From Methylococcaceae bacterium (GTDB taxonomy: Bacteria; Pseudomonadota; Gammaproteobacteria; Methylococcales; Methylomonadaceae): a stretch of 15,228 nucleotides of DNA. Positions 15,134 through 15,228 of this stretch are shown in pieces. A model generated the notes under the pieces. The model did not search any database. It saw only the letters and a list, made by a program, of their open reading frames with translations, and was not told the origin of the DNA. The DNA lies in NCBI GenBank assembly GCA_013140465.1, contig JABFST010000262.1, forward strand, positions 1-15,228, in the 5' to 3' direction. Position numbers and translations under genes: made by a program. Position 1 is the stretch's first letter. The number at the start of each line of letters is the position of its first letter.

Positions 15134-15228
15134 GCGTGTATTTGTTGCATCTTGGCCAACATCCCTTCAATACCTTTTATATTCTATAACCACATCATTA
15201 TGGCCTTTCTATCTTCCCAGCCCAAAAA

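Noticed and set aside
15200..15228. ATG at 15200 followed by an open frame to the window edge (MAFLSSQPK)
   Set aside because: It could be the first codons of a next gene, but only nine codons are visible and there is no ribosome site, so I do not call it.

Overview
The window looks like a Gammaproteobacterium-type chromosome of moderate GC. This rests on the [NiFe]-hydrogenase maturation genes and on a Wzm/Wzt-type O-antigen locus with dTDP-3-amino-sugar genes. I cannot name the genus. An environmental or methanotroph-like gammaproteobacterium would fit, but that is a guess. There are two divergently transcribed blocks and no RNA genes, CRISPR array or insertion sequence that I can see.

Block 1 (minus strand, 1-3227, visibly GC-rich) is a tightly packed hypB-hypD-hypF run. 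HypB delivers nickel, HypD assembles the Fe(CN)2CO moiety, and HypF makes the carbamoyl group that becomes cyanide. HypF runs off the left edge. hypC, often found between hypB and hypD, is not there: the gap is only 4 nt. A roughly 300-bp control region (3228-3530) separates this block from block 2.

Block 2 (plus strand, 3531-15133, more AT-rich) is a polysaccharide (O-antigen-like) locus. It begins with the ABC export permease Wzm. A likely Rho-independent terminator and a clear extended -10 promoter follow, and then the ATPase Wzt with its C-terminal sugar-binding domain. Next come a bifunctional acetyltransferase/3,4-ketoisomerase (FdtD/WxcM type), a small antitoxin-like gene, a PIN-domain/sugar-aminotransferase fusion, and a family 2 glycosyltransferase, all closely spaced. 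Together FdtD and the aminotransferase would convert dTDP-4-keto-6-deoxyglucose to a dTDP-3-acetamido-3,6-dideoxyhexose (Fuc3NAc or Qui3NAc). After an AT-rich 363-bp gap come an MBOAT O-acyltransferase and a translationally adjacent SGNH-like partner, a WbsX-type glycosyltransferase, and a second family 2 glycosyltransferase.

The most unusual feature is at 6916-8734. An antitoxin-like gene overlaps a 514-residue reading frame in which a complete PIN (VapC-like) domain is joined in frame to a complete FdtB/QdtB-type PLP aminotransferase. The aminotransferase has no usable start codon of its own near its natural N-terminus. The toxin half therefore appears to control expression of an essential sugar-biosynthesis enzyme, or the two are made as one chimeric protein. 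The PIN half also seems to lack one of the usual catalytic aspartates. The second notable point is that wzm and wzt, normally adjacent or overlapping, are split by about 300 bp with their own transcription stop and restart.
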